Assembly (NCBI GenBank): GCA_041394725.1
Contig: JAWKHR010000090.1
Coordinates: forward strand, 1-13,548
Length of the DNA: 13,548 bases
Reading direction: 5' to 3'
DNA from: JAWKHR01 sp041394725
Lineage (GTDB): Bacteria; Acidobacteriota; Vicinamibacteria; Vicinamibacterales; SCN-69-37
Below, in pieces: positions 1 through 7,420 of the stretch. The position numbers were made by a program, and so were the translations under genes. Positions within the stretch are counted from its first letter, which is position 1. Every line of letters begins with the position of its first letter. Under the pieces are notes generated by a model that was not told the origin of the DNA, searched no databases, and saw nothing but the letters and a program-made list of their open reading frames with translations.

Positions 1-2
1 CG

Positions 3-1703
3 CTGCTCTCGTCGTACCAGACGGTGCGTCACTCGACCGAGCTGAAGACGGACGGCACGTACTTCCTGACGAACGTGCTCGGCGGCGACCACAGCCTGAA
101 GTTCGGGCTGGGCTACCGCAAGAACCCGATCCTGAGCTTCTCGCACTACGGCGGTGGCGGCGCGGCCTGGTACCAGTGCGCGGGCAACAGCTCGTCGCGC
201 TGCGGCGACGGCAGCTTCCAGCCGGCCGGCGCGGCCGAAGGCCTGGTGGCCTACCGCGCGGTGCTCTACCGCGACCAGCTCCGCAACAACAACTGGTGGT
301 CGTACAACGGCTACCTGCAGGACAGCTACAGCCGGGGCCGGTGGCGCGTGAACGGCGGCCTGCGGTGGGACTGGCAGCGGTCGAAGTACCTCGGCGGCTG
401 CGTGCCGGAGAACGTCGTCCGTCCGGACCTGCTGCCCGCGCAGTGCGAGTCGGCGACGGACGTCGACGCCGCCACCGGCAGGAAGCTGCAGTCGTTCAAC
501 GTCGTGTCGCCGCGCGTGTCGGTGACCTATGACGTGTTCGGCAACGGCAAGACGTCGGTGCACGCGAGCGCGTCCTACTACTACCAGACGCGCCTGACGC
601 TGGCCGACTCGCTGGGCGGCCTGTTCACCCAGACGGCCCTGACGTGGGGCTCGAACGCCTCGTCGGGTGCCTGCGCCGGGACCTCGTGCTGGACGGACAG
701 CAACCTCGACGGCATCGTCCAGGCCAACGAGCTGACCGGCACGCCGAGCTCGAGCAGCTCGCGGTTCGACCTGGCGACCGGCATCCTGACGCCGGCCGGC
801 AACATCGTCGACGAGAGCGCCAAGCTCGCGCGGACGCGCGAGGCGATCGTCGGCGTGCAGCACGAGCTGATCCCGAACGTCGCGGTCGGCATCGACTACG
901 TCTACCGCCGCTACGACCAGGGCACGGCGTCCTACACGGTGGGCTACCAGCCGGGCGGTCCGAACTTCCCGCTGTCGGCCATCTACACGGGCCCGCTCTA
1001 CTGGACCGACGCGACGACGGGGACGACCGCGCCGTACTACGTGATCTGCTCGACCTGCGTGCGTCCGTCGGGTCTGGGCAACATCACCGTGACCCGCACG
1101 TCCTACGAGACCTACCAGGGCGTGATCCTGACCGTCAACAAGCGGTTCAGCGACCGGTGGCAGCTCAACGCGTCGCTGACGCTCCAGGACAACCCGGGCA
1201 ACGTGCCGCTCAGCGCCGTGACGAGCGGCAACCCGACCGGCCGTGAGTACCAGGACGGCGTGAGCACGATCGCCAAGTACCTCTTCAAGGCCAGCGGCAG
1301 CTACGCGCTGCCCTGGGGGGTGACGGCGTCGGCGAACCTGAACTGGAACCAGGGTGGCACGCGCACGCTCACGATCACGGGGCCGGGCAGCGTGCCCGGC
1401 TCCGGCGGTCTGACGTCGAGCGGCGCCGCGGCGTCGAACCTGACGTACAACACGCTCGAGTTCCAGCCGCGCGACTCGTTCCGCTATGACTCGACGACGC
1501 TGCTCGACGCGGGCGTCCACAAGACGTTCTCGTTCTCGGGCGGCAAGTACCGGGTGAAGGTGATGGGCGACGCGTTCAACATCTTCAACATCGCGACCGT
1601 CCAGTCGTACTCGAGCGGCAACCTGAGCCTCGCCACGTCGAGCCAGGTGGCCAGCATCGTGCCGCCCCGCGTGTTCCGCGTCGGCGCGCAGATCACCTTC
1701 TAA
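3..1703 (+). CDS. TonB-dependent receptor, Oar-like, C-terminal part (5' end outside window)
   Basis: This is the C-terminal part (about 566 residues) of an outer-membrane beta-barrel receptor. The frame is open to the left edge, so the signal peptide, any carboxypeptidase-regulatory-like domain and the plug are not visible. What is seen: alternating aromatic/polar strands, long Gly/Ser/Asn-rich loops, a late segment 'KVMGDAFNIFN' typical of acidobacterial TonB-dependent receptors, and a C-terminal strand ending RVGAQITF, with the terminal Phe expected for BAM-inserted barrels. Loops carry several Cys (a CxxC at 1047-1058, another pair just before 690) and a 12-residue EF-hand-like loop at 696-731 (D-x-N-x-D-G...E). 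Family knowledge: such receptors import large or scarce substrates across the outer membrane using TonB energy; the substrate here cannot be told. The gene is followed by hairpins and a convergent gene, so it is the last gene of its transcript. Confidence 0.9.
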   Translation: MLSSYQTVRHSTELKTDGTYFLTNVLGGDHSLKFGLGYRKNPILSFSHYGGGGAAWYQCAGNSSSRCGDGSFQPAGAAEGLVAYRAVLYRDQLRNNNWWSYNGYLQDSYSRGRWRVNGGLRWDWQRSKYLGGCVPENVVRPDLLPAQCESATDVDAATGRKLQSFNVVSPRVSVTYDVFGNGKTSVHASASYYYQTRLTLADSLGGLFTQTALTWGSNASSGACAGTSCWTDSNLDGIVQANELTGTPSSSSSRFDLATGILTPAGNIVDESAKLARTREAIVGVQHELIPNVAVGIDYVYRRYDQGTASYTVGYQPGGPNFPLSAIYTGPLYWTDATTGTTAPYYVICSTCVRPSGLGNITVTRTSYETYQGVILTVNKRFSDRWQLNASLTLQDNPGNVPLSAVTSGNPTGREYQDGVSTIAKYLFKASGSYALPWGVTASANLNWNQGGTRTLTITGPGSVPGSGGLTSSGAAASNLTYNTLEFQPRDSFRYDSTTLLDAGVHKTFSFSGGKYRVKVMGDAFNIFNIATVQSYSSGNLSLATSSQVASIVPPRVFRVGAQITF

Positions 1704-1718
1704 CGAAGGACCGTCTCA

Positions 1719-1747
1719 CTGCCTCCGGGCCCCTGGCCCGGAGGCAG
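1719..1747 (+). terminator. Perfect 13-bp GC hairpin downstream of the receptor gene
   Basis: Arms CTGCCTCCGGGCC (1719-1731) and GGCCCGGAGGCAG (1735-1747) are exact reverse complements around a 3-nt loop. It begins 15 nt after the receptor stop codon. No T-tract follows, so alone it is more likely an mRNA 3'-end stabilising hairpin or a partner of the next hairpin than a complete intrinsic terminator. Confidence 0.6.
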
Positions 1748-1760
1748 CCGTGCTCTCACC

Positions 1761-1807
1761 ACACCGGACGTCGTGGCGTGTGGCCACGACGTCCGGTGTT
1801 TCGTTTT
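1761..1807 (+). terminator. Intrinsic terminator of the receptor gene
   Basis: A perfect 17-bp stem (1761-1777 paired with 1783-1799, loop GTGTG) is followed by TTTCGTTTT (1799-1807), a T-rich stretch that stands out in this GC-rich window. It lies between the receptor (+) and the convergent TPR gene (-). The T-runs are only on the plus-strand side, so it should mainly stop transcription leaving the receptor gene. The stem itself could also hinder transcription from the right. Confidence 0.8.
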
Positions 1808-1841
1808 GGGGCGTCGGGTGTCTGCGTCCCCCCCCCGTCGC

Positions 1842-3992
1842 TCACCCGCCGAAGCCCAGGGCGCGGAGCACCTGACGGGCGGGGGAGTCCGGGTCGAGTG
1901 CGACGGCGCGCTCGAGGGCCTTCCGGGCCTCGTCCCGCCGGCCCTGCTCGGCCAGGATCTGGCCGAGCAGCAGGTGCGCCGCGGGGTCCGATGGCGCGAG
2001 GCCGGCCGCGCGGTCGGCCTCGCGGGCGGCGTCGGCCAGCCGGCCCGACGCCGCGAGCATCCGCGCGAGGTTCTGGTGCGCGCGGGCGTTGGCCGGATCC
2101 GCATCCACCGCACGCTGGAAGGCGTCCAGCGCCTCCGCCGTCCGACCCACCGCGCCAAGCGCGATGCCCAGGCCGCCCAGGAGCGCCGCGTCCCCGGGCC
2201 GGGCCGACAGGGCCGCCTGGAAGTGCGGGATCGCGCCCGCGAAGTCCTCCTGCCGGACGAGCAGCGTCGCCAGCTGGCCGTGCGCCCCGGCATCGGCCGG
2301 AAAGTCCGCGACCAGGCGCCGGAACTGCGCCGTCGCGTCAGCCACCCGCCCCACGCGTGTGAGCGTCTCGCCGAGCACGGCACGGGCGAGCCTGACCTGA
2401 TCCAGCTCCGACGGCTGGGACGCGATGAACGCCTCCAGCTGCGTGATCGCCTCGTCGGGCTTGCCCACGCGCGCCAGCACGGTGCCGAGGTAGTACCGCG
2501 CCGGCGGAAAGTCCGGCGCCGCCACCCGCAGCCGCGCCTCGGCCTCGGAGAACCGGCCGGCCGCGGCGTACTCGGTGCCGAGCATCGAGTTCGCCGCCGG
2601 CGTCGGCCAGCGCGCCAGCGTCGTCTCCGCCAGCACGAGGCTGGACCCGTACTCGCGATTGCGCGACAGCGTCCTCGCGCCGAGCGCGCCGGCGACGAGC
2701 GCGACGGCGATCGCCGCGGCGATCGCGGTCCTGGGCGCGAAACCGGCGGCATCCTCGCGCGTTCCGTCGCGCCGGCGCGAGAGCCACGCGTGGGCCGCGC
2801 CGATGACCACGAACGCGACCATCGCGATGAGCGCCAGGTAGACGCGCCGTTCGGCGCCGACCTCCGTCGGGATCGGCACGACGCTGGACGACGGCGCCAG
2901 CGTGACGAACCACCAGGCGCCGAGGAAGGCGACCGGCCGGCGGCGCCACAGCCCGACCGCGGTGACCACGCCCAGGGCGCCGAGGGCCAGCATCTGCGGC
3001 CAGACGTCCGCCAGCGTCAGCGCGCGGGGCCAGCCGTAGTAGAGCACCAGTCCGTCCGGCCAGATTGCCAGCCGCGCGTAGTGCACCAGCATCACGGCCT
3101 GGTTGAGCAGGTAGGTCCACGGCGCGGCGTCGTGAGCGCCGAAGCCGGCCGAGTAGGTGCGCGGCCCGGACGCAACGAGCGCACCCAGCACGATCCACGT
3201 GGCCGCCAGCCCCGCGTAGAGCCGCCAGCGCCGGCGGACGGCGTCCGCGACGCCGGTCGCGCCGAACAGCGCGTCCCACGCCAGCACCACGAGCGGCGCG
3301 CCCACCATCGTCTCCTTCGACGCCATCCCGAGGGCACACGCCATCACCGCCGTCGTGGCCCAGGCGCCGCGCCGCCGGCCCGTCCACGCGCGGATGGACG
3401 CGTAGAGCGTGCCGAGGTAGAACGCCGCCATCATCGACTCGGTCCGCTGCGAGACGTAGTCCACCACCTCGGACGCGAGCGGGTGGACGACCCAGATCAG
3501 CGCGGTCGCCAACGCCAGGTCCGCCGCGACGGCGCCGAAGCGCGGGGAGAGCCGGTCGCTCTCGAGCGTGCGGCGAACGACGCCGAACACGAACAGCGCG
3601 CAGCAGAGGTGCAGGAGGAGGTTGCCGACGTGATAGCCGGTGACCTCGCGGCCGCCGATCGCGTAGTTCAGCGCGAACGAGGCGTTGACCACCGGACGGC
3701 CGGCGACGGGGGTCTCTTCGGGCGGCGAGAACATGCGCGCCGGATCGAGGCCTCCCTCGATCGAGGTGTTGTCGACGATGGTGGCCCGATCGTCGAAGAC
3801 GAACGGGGCGGAGAAGCTGTTGGCGTAGACGGCCAGGCCGGCCACGAGCAGCAGGGTGGGTCGCCAGAGCGAGGCCGCCAGCCCCGGCCGGCGCCGGTGG
3901 GTCACCGATGGGCCGTCCCCCGGCCTCGGCCGATCGCCCCGGCCTTCCGGTGTCTTCGTCCTCCCGCCATCCCTGCGCTTCGCGCGCGCCAT
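1842..3992 (-). CDS. TMTC-like GT-C membrane glycosyltransferase with C-terminal TPR repeats
   Basis: A 716-residue polytopic membrane protein fused to TPRs. After a basic N-terminus (1-44), the first membrane helix (about 45-60) runs into FVFDDRATIVDN (64-75), an acidic-pair loop like that of GT-C glycosyltransferases of the PMT/TMTC group. Further TMTC-like signatures: GRPVVN...GYHVGNLLLHL (98-129), HPLASEVVDYVSQRTE (170-185), ASKET (224-228) and ERRVYLALI (381-389). Hydrophobic helices continue to about 440. Residues about 462-702 hold around seven TPR units (G..EA...F..A....P pattern), probably on the extracytoplasmic side. Eukaryotic TMTC proteins with this architecture are protein O-mannosyltransferases using dolichyl-phosphate mannose. 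By analogy a polyprenyl-phosphate sugar donor and an envelope acceptor are inferred, not shown. The start ATG has a -10-like hexamer 7 nt upstream and no clear Shine-Dalgarno. Convergent with the receptor, divergent from the small VWFA gene. Confidence 0.85.
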   Translation of the reverse strand: MARAKRRDGGRTKTPEGRGDRPRPGDGPSVTHRRRPGLAASLWRPTLLLVAGLAVYANSFSAPFVFDDRATIVDNTSIEGGLDPARMFSPPEETPVAGRPVVNASFALNYAIGGREVTGYHVGNLLLHLCCALFVFGVVRRTLESDRLSPRFGAVAADLALATALIWVVHPLASEVVDYVSQRTESMMAAFYLGTLYASIRAWTGRRRGAWATTAVMACALGMASKETMVGAPLVVLAWDALFGATGVADAVRRRWRLYAGLAATWIVLGALVASGPRTYSAGFGAHDAAPWTYLLNQAVMLVHYARLAIWPDGLVLYYGWPRALTLADVWPQMLALGALGVVTAVGLWRRRPVAFLGAWWFVTLAPSSSVVPIPTEVGAERRVYLALIAMVAFVVIGAAHAWLSRRRDGTREDAAGFAPRTAIAAAIAVALVAGALGARTLSRNREYGSSLVLAETTLARWPTPAANSMLGTEYAAAGRFSEAEARLRVAAPDFPPARYYLGTVLARVGKPDEAITQLEAFIASQPSELDQVRLARAVLGETLTRVGRVADATAQFRRLVADFPADAGAHGQLATLLVRQEDFAGAIPHFQAALSARPGDAALLGGLGIALGAVGRTAEALDAFQRAVDADPANARAHQNLARMLAASGRLADAAREADRAAGLAPSDPAAHLLLGQILAEQGRRDEARKALERAVALDPDSPARQVLRALGFGG

Positions 3993-3999
3993 TCCGGAG

Positions 4000-4005
4000 A
4001 TTCTA
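4000..4005 (-). promoter_or_regulatory. Possible -10 element (TAGAAT) just upstream of the TMTC-like gene
   Basis: On the minus strand TAGAAT differs from TATAAT at one base and lies 7 nt before the ATG at 3992. A start of transcription about 7 nt downstream would coincide with the ATG and give a leaderless mRNA, consistent with the lack of a Shine-Dalgarno. No convincing -35 is seen 17 nt upstream. Suggestive only. Confidence 0.3.
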
Positions 4006-4112
4006 TCCGCGGCCGTTCCGCCGCCGGCCGGGCGCCGTGTCTCGTCGTCCTAACAACGCCGCGCCAGCCTGCCGCAACCGTGCTCCCGCGCCCGGCGCGA
4101 CGCGGGTCGCAC

Positions 4113-4118
4113 GAAAGG
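4113..4118 (+). promoter_or_regulatory. Ribosome binding site of the small VWFA gene
   Basis: GAAAGG lies 7 nt upstream of the ATG at 4126 and is the only purine-rich stretch nearby; it supports this start. The rest of the 133-bp divergent region (3993-4125) shows no other clear element on the plus strand. Confidence 0.55.
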
Positions 4119-4125
4119 TGTCCTG

Positions 4126-5049
4126 ATGGTCCTCCCGTCCGTCCGCCGAGTCCTCACGATTGCCCTCATCGCCGCGTGCGGTTCGTCCATCGTGGTCGCT
4201 CGTGCACCATCCCGTGCGTTGAAGTCCGTCCTGCTGACGGCGCTGGACGGGTCGGGCGCGCCGGTGCGCGGGCTCGGGCCGACGGACTTCATGCTGCGCG
4301 AGGACGGGCAGGACCGCGAGGTCGCCGAGGTCACGCCGGCGACCGATCCGCAGTACGTGCTGGTGCTGATCGACACGGCACAGCCGCCGATGGGGCAGCA
4401 GGCGCCGGTCCGGGACATGCGTCTGGGACTGACGACGTTCGTCCAACGGATCCAGGCGGCCAATCCCGCGTCCCAGATCGCGCTCATGGAGATCGGCGGC
4501 GCGGCGGTGACGACGGTCAAGTTCACCGCGAAGGCCGAGGACCTCGAGAAGAGCATCAACCGCCTGTTCCCGAGCCAGCGCAGCGAGACCGTGCTGCTCG
4601 AGGGCCTGATGGACGCGGCGAAGGACATGGGCAAGGCGAAGGGGCCGCGGCGGGCCATCGTCTCGCTCACGTTCGCGTCGCGCGAGGGCAGCCGGATCCA
4701 GCCGCGGGACGTCGCCATGGCGGTGCAGCAGGCGGGCGCGTCCTACTGGGCGATCTCGGTGCAGGCGTCGGCGGATGCCGCCACCGCGATGTCCGGGCTG
4801 CAGAACGCGGATGAGATGGGGCCGGCGCGTGAGGCCATCCTGGAGAACCTGCCGCCGGCGACCGGTGGCCAGCGGATCACCGCGGTGTCGGCCACCGGGC
4901 TGGAGTCGATCTTCGGGCGGGTGGCCGACGCGCTCACCGCGCAGTACGTGGTGACCTACGCGCGGCCCGACGGGGCCGGGATGCCGCAGGCCATCCAGGC
5001 GCGCGCGAAGGGCGCCTCGACCGTCCTCATGGCGCCCTGGATTCAGTGA
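4126..5049 (+). CDS. Small VWFA-related (TIGR03436-type) exported protein, putative lipoprotein
   Basis: A 307-residue exported protein. A short basic N-terminus (R7, R8) and hydrophobic core precede I15-A16-A17-C18-G19, which fits a lipobox, so lipidation at Cys18 is plausible; signal peptidase I cleavage after VVA is the alternative. The mature part follows the order of acidobacterial VWFA-related proteins: a beta-rich lead segment (GAPVRGLGPTDFMLREDGQ, 44-62), the first VWA strand YVLVLIDTA (77-85), a long helix (94-111), strand IALMEIG (118-124), strand RRAIVSLTF (175-183), SYWAISV (206-212) and the closing AQYVVTYARPDG (272-283). The MIDAS motif DxSxS is replaced by D83-T-A-Q-P, so canonical metal binding is doubtful. 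It lacks the roughly 280-residue C-terminal extension of the two larger paralogues in this window. Function unknown; periplasmic or surface protein interaction is inferred from the fold. Confidence 0.8.
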   Translation: MVLPSVRRVLTIALIAACGSSIVVARAPSRALKSVLLTALDGSGAPVRGLGPTDFMLREDGQDREVAEVTPATDPQYVLVLIDTAQPPMGQQAPVRDMRLGLTTFVQRIQAANPASQIALMEIGGAAVTTVKFTAKAEDLEKSINRLFPSQRSETVLLEGLMDAAKDMGKAKGPRRAIVSLTFASREGSRIQPRDVAMAVQQAGASYWAISVQASADAATAMSGLQNADEMGPAREAILENLPPATGGQRITAVSATGLESIFGRVADALTAQYVVTYARPDGAGMPQAIQARAKGASTVLMAPWIQ

Positions 5050-5052
5050 GCG

Positions 5053-5070
5053 CGGCGCCCCCGGGCGCCG
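5053..5070. other. GC-only inverted repeat between convergent genes
   Basis: CGGCGCCC (5053-5060) and GGGCGCCG (5063-5070) are reverse complements around CC. It sits in the 59-bp gap between the stops of the small VWFA gene and the sulfatase/TPR gene. It may serve as a bidirectional 3'-end hairpin, but there is no T-tract on either side, and such dyads also arise by chance at this GC content. Confidence 0.35.
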
Positions 5071-5108
5071 GCGCAGACGGGACGGCGTTCGCGGCCAGCA
5101 CGTCCGCG

Positions 5109-7355
5109 TCAGCGCCCGCGAATCTGGTCGAGCAGCCGCTGGATCGTCGCGACGTCCTGCCGCAACGCGGCGGGCGCGGTGGCGACGAAGCGCTCGCCGG
5201 CCGCGCGCGCCTCGGCCAGGCGTCCGGCGTCGGCGAGGTTGACGGTCAGGTTGAAGAGCGCGTTGAAGTCCTGCGGGTCGAGCTCGGTCGCGCGCGTCCA
5301 CGCCGCGATCGCCTCGTCGCGCCGGTTGGTGCGCGCGAGCACCACGCCGAGCGCCGTGTAGGCGCCGGCCAGCGACGGGTCGAGGTCCACGGCGCGCCGC
5401 AGCGACGTCTCGGCCGCCGTCAGGTCGTCGGCCTGCAGGTGGACGATGCCGATGTTCTCGTGCGCGAGGCCGCTCGCCGGGTCGAGGTCGAGCAGCCGCT
5501 GGAACGTGCGCATCGCGTCGCGCGTGCGGCCCGCGGCCTGGTAGGCGTTGCCGAGCGTGACGAGCGCGTCCGGGTCGGATCCGGCCGTTCCCTCGAGCAG
5601 TTCGATGGCCTTCGCGGCCTGGCCCGACTCGGCCAGGTACTGGCCGAGCTTGATCCGGACCTCGCTCTGCGTCACGCCGGCCTGGAGCGCGGCTTCGAGC
5701 GTGTCCACCGCGTCCCGCGGCTGGCCCGCGCGCCAGTAGATCAGCGCGAGCTTGCGGTAGGCGTCCTCGGTGTCGGGGCGCCGGTCGATGACCTCGCGGT
5801 ACAGCGACACCGCGTCGGCCGGCCGTCCCTCGCGATAGGCCTCGGCCGCGCGCGTCATCATCTGTTCGAGCTCGATCAGCCGCTTGGGATCGTCTTCCTC
5901 GGTGTACTCCTCGCGCGCCGCGGCCGCGCCGCCGCCGATGTAGCCGAGCGACCGCAGCCGCTCGATCGTCTCCGCCGATTCCTGGCGCGGCCGGCCGGGT
6001 GGCGTCATGTCGAAGCCGCGGAGCGTGTTCCGCAGGATCTCGACGCGGTCGCGTGCCGTGCTCGCGGTGTTCCGCAGCTCCTTCGGATCGGCCGCGAGGT
6101 CGTACAGCTCGACGATCGGCAGGTCGATGTACTTCTCGTGCCCGACCAGCACGCCGCGCAGCGGCGCCCAGCCGCGGACGAGGTTCGACGACATCGCCTC
6201 GAAGTACGACGGGCGATCCGATCGATCGCCCGCGAGCACCGGCCGCAGCGAGCTGCCGGGCAGCGCGGGATCCGCCGGCAGGCCCACCGCGTCGAGCACC
6301 GTCGGCAGCAGGTCCACGTGGCGCACCGGCGAGTCCACCACGACGCCGCCCGACGCCGCCGCGCGGCCGGAGGCACCGCCCACCTCGGCGACGATCAGCG
6401 GGATGTGCAGCGTGGACTCGTAGGCGAACACGCTGTGCGTCAGTTCGCCGTGGTCGCCCAGCCCTTCGCCGTGGTCGCCGGTGACGATCACCAGGGTCGG
6501 CCGGGGCTGGCTCGCGAGCTGGTCGAAGAGCGGGCCGAGCGCGGCGTCGGTCCACGACACCTCGCCCAGGTACGGATCCGACGGGAACTTCGCGGCCCAC
6601 TCCGCCGGCGGCGCGTAGGCGACGTGCGGGTCGTAGACGTGGACCCACGTGAACCACTTGCCCGACTGCCGCCCGATCCAGTCGAGCGCGGAGGCCACGA
6701 CGACGTCGGCGCGCCGTTCGCGTTCGCTGGCCTCGAGACCGGACGGCACGAGGTTCAACCGGTCGTCGTAGCGGTCGAACCCGACGTCGAGGCCGAACTG
6801 GTGGTCGAGCGGGAACGCGCCGATGAACGCGCCCGTCGCGAACCCGTCGGCCTTCAGCCGCGTCGCCATCGTCCGGCCGTCGGCGGGGAAGCGGTAGCCG
6901 GTGTTGTCCCGCAGGCCGTGCTGATACGGGTATTCGCCGCTCAGGATGCTCGCGTGCGACGTCAGCGTCACCACCGCGTGGGAGTGGGCGAAGCTGAACC
7001 GGGCGCCGCGCGCGGCCAGGCGATCCAGGTTCGGCGTCTGGGCGCGGCCGCCGTACGACCCGAGCGCGTCGGCGCGCAGCGTGTCGATCGTGACCAGCAG
7101 GACGTTGCGATCGGGATCGACCGGGAGCGCCATGCCGGACGACCGCAGGAACCACCACGCCCCGAGCGCGACCGCGGCCCCGACGAGCAGCAGCAGGCCG
7201 AGCCGGCGGGACCCGGTCGCGCCGGACGTGGCGGCGCCCGTGCCCTGGCGGTGCCCGGGCTCGCCGTCACCCTCGGGCGCGGCGGCGCGGGGCGAGTCGG
7301 CGGGCGGGGTTGCCGGGGTATTCCGGGACTGGCGCTTGCGGGTCTTCCTGGCCAT
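5109..7355 (-). CDS. Membrane-anchored sulfatase-like hydrolase/transferase with C-terminal TPR repeats
   Basis: A 748-residue type II membrane protein: basic, Pro/Ala-rich cytoplasmic tail (1-50), one helix LGLLLLVGAAVALGAWWFL (about 52-70), then an alkaline-phosphatase-superfamily sulfatase domain (about 83-470) and about seven TPRs (498-728), both presumably periplasmic. Metal-site features seen: VTIDTLRAD (D91, D96), YDPH (H244) and DHGEGLGDHGELTH (D294, H295, H307). At the formylglycine position (C/S-x-P-S-R in true sulfatases) the sequence is T130-L-T-S-H, so the maturation Cys/Ser is absent. A Thr nucleophile, as in phosphoethanolamine or phosphoglycerol transferases of this superfamily, is possible; phospho- or sulfo-ester chemistry on envelope glycans is inference. 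Start: ATG 7355 is preferred because a -10-like hexamer lies 8 nt upstream; GTG 7361 in the same frame would add two residues. Divergent from the first large VWFA gene and paralogous to the protein at the right edge. Confidence 0.85.
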   Translation of the reverse strand: MARKTRKRQSRNTPATPPADSPRAAAPEGDGEPGHRQGTGAATSGATGSRRLGLLLLVGAAVALGAWWFLRSSGMALPVDPDRNVLLVTIDTLRADALGSYGGRAQTPNLDRLAARGARFSFAHSHAVVTLTSHASILSGEYPYQHGLRDNTGYRFPADGRTMATRLKADGFATGAFIGAFPLDHQFGLDVGFDRYDDRLNLVPSGLEASERERRADVVVASALDWIGRQSGKWFTWVHVYDPHVAYAPPAEWAAKFPSDPYLGEVSWTDAALGPLFDQLASQPRPTLVIVTGDHGEGLGDHGELTHSVFAYESTLHIPLIVAEVGGASGRAAASGGVVVDSPVRHVDLLPTVLDAVGLPADPALPGSSLRPVLAGDRSDRPSYFEAMSSNLVRGWAPLRGVLVGHEKYIDLPIVELYDLAADPKELRNTASTARDRVEILRNTLRGFDMTPPGRPRQESAETIERLRSLGYIGGGAAAAREEYTEEDDPKRLIELEQMMTRAAEAYREGRPADAVSLYREVIDRRPDTEDAYRKLALIYWRAGQPRDAVDTLEAALQAGVTQSEVRIKLGQYLAESGQAAKAIELLEGTAGSDPDALVTLGNAYQAAGRTRDAMRTFQRLLDLDPASGLAHENIGIVHLQADDLTAAETSLRRAVDLDPSLAGAYTALGVVLARTNRRDEAIAAWTRATELDPQDFNALFNLTVNLADAGRLAEARAAGERFVATAPAALRQDVATIQRLLDQIRGR

Positions 7356-7363
7356 CTGCACTG

Positions 7364-7369
7364 ATTTTA
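7364..7369 (-). promoter_or_regulatory. Possible -10 element (TAAAAT) just upstream of the sulfatase/TPR gene
   Basis: Minus-strand TAAAAT differs from TATAAT at one base and lies 8 nt before the ATG at 7355. It is in the only A/T-rich patch of the short divergent region (7356-7420). No Shine-Dalgarno lies between it and the ATG, so a leaderless or near-leaderless transcript is possible. No clear -35 is seen. Confidence 0.3.
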
Positions 7370-7407
7370 GTAGGGGGACGGGACCGCCCGCGAACCGCCG
7401 CTATGAT

Positions 7408-7412
7408 GGAGG
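7408..7412 (+). promoter_or_regulatory. Ribosome binding site (GGAGG) that decides the first large VWFA start
   Basis: GGAGG ends 8 nt before the ATG at 7421. Earlier in-frame ATGs at 7403 and 7406 touch or overlap this site and would place it at the very start of the coding region, so 7421 is the better start. Confidence 0.65.
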
Positions 7413-7420
7413 CTTCCGAC

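Noticed and set aside
1828..1836. Run of nine C just downstream of the TMTC-like gene's stop codon, as a phase-variation tract
   Set aside because: It is 6 bp outside the coding region between convergent 3' ends, so slippage would not switch a frame or a promoter.
4003..7158. Very long minus-strand open frame (1051 codons), and similar long open frames at 1773-4814 (+), 5046-7364 (+) and 7367-9511 (-)
   Set aside because: They lie across or opposite genes with clear domain content. Their translations are Arg/Ala/Gly/Pro-rich low-complexity sequence without recognisable motifs, as expected from shadow frames of GC-rich codons.
7402..7407. TATGAT as a -10 element for the first large VWFA gene
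   Set aside because: Transcription starting about 7 nt downstream would exclude the good GGAGG ribosome binding site at 7408-7412, and no -35 is seen. It also simply contains the in-frame ATG codons.
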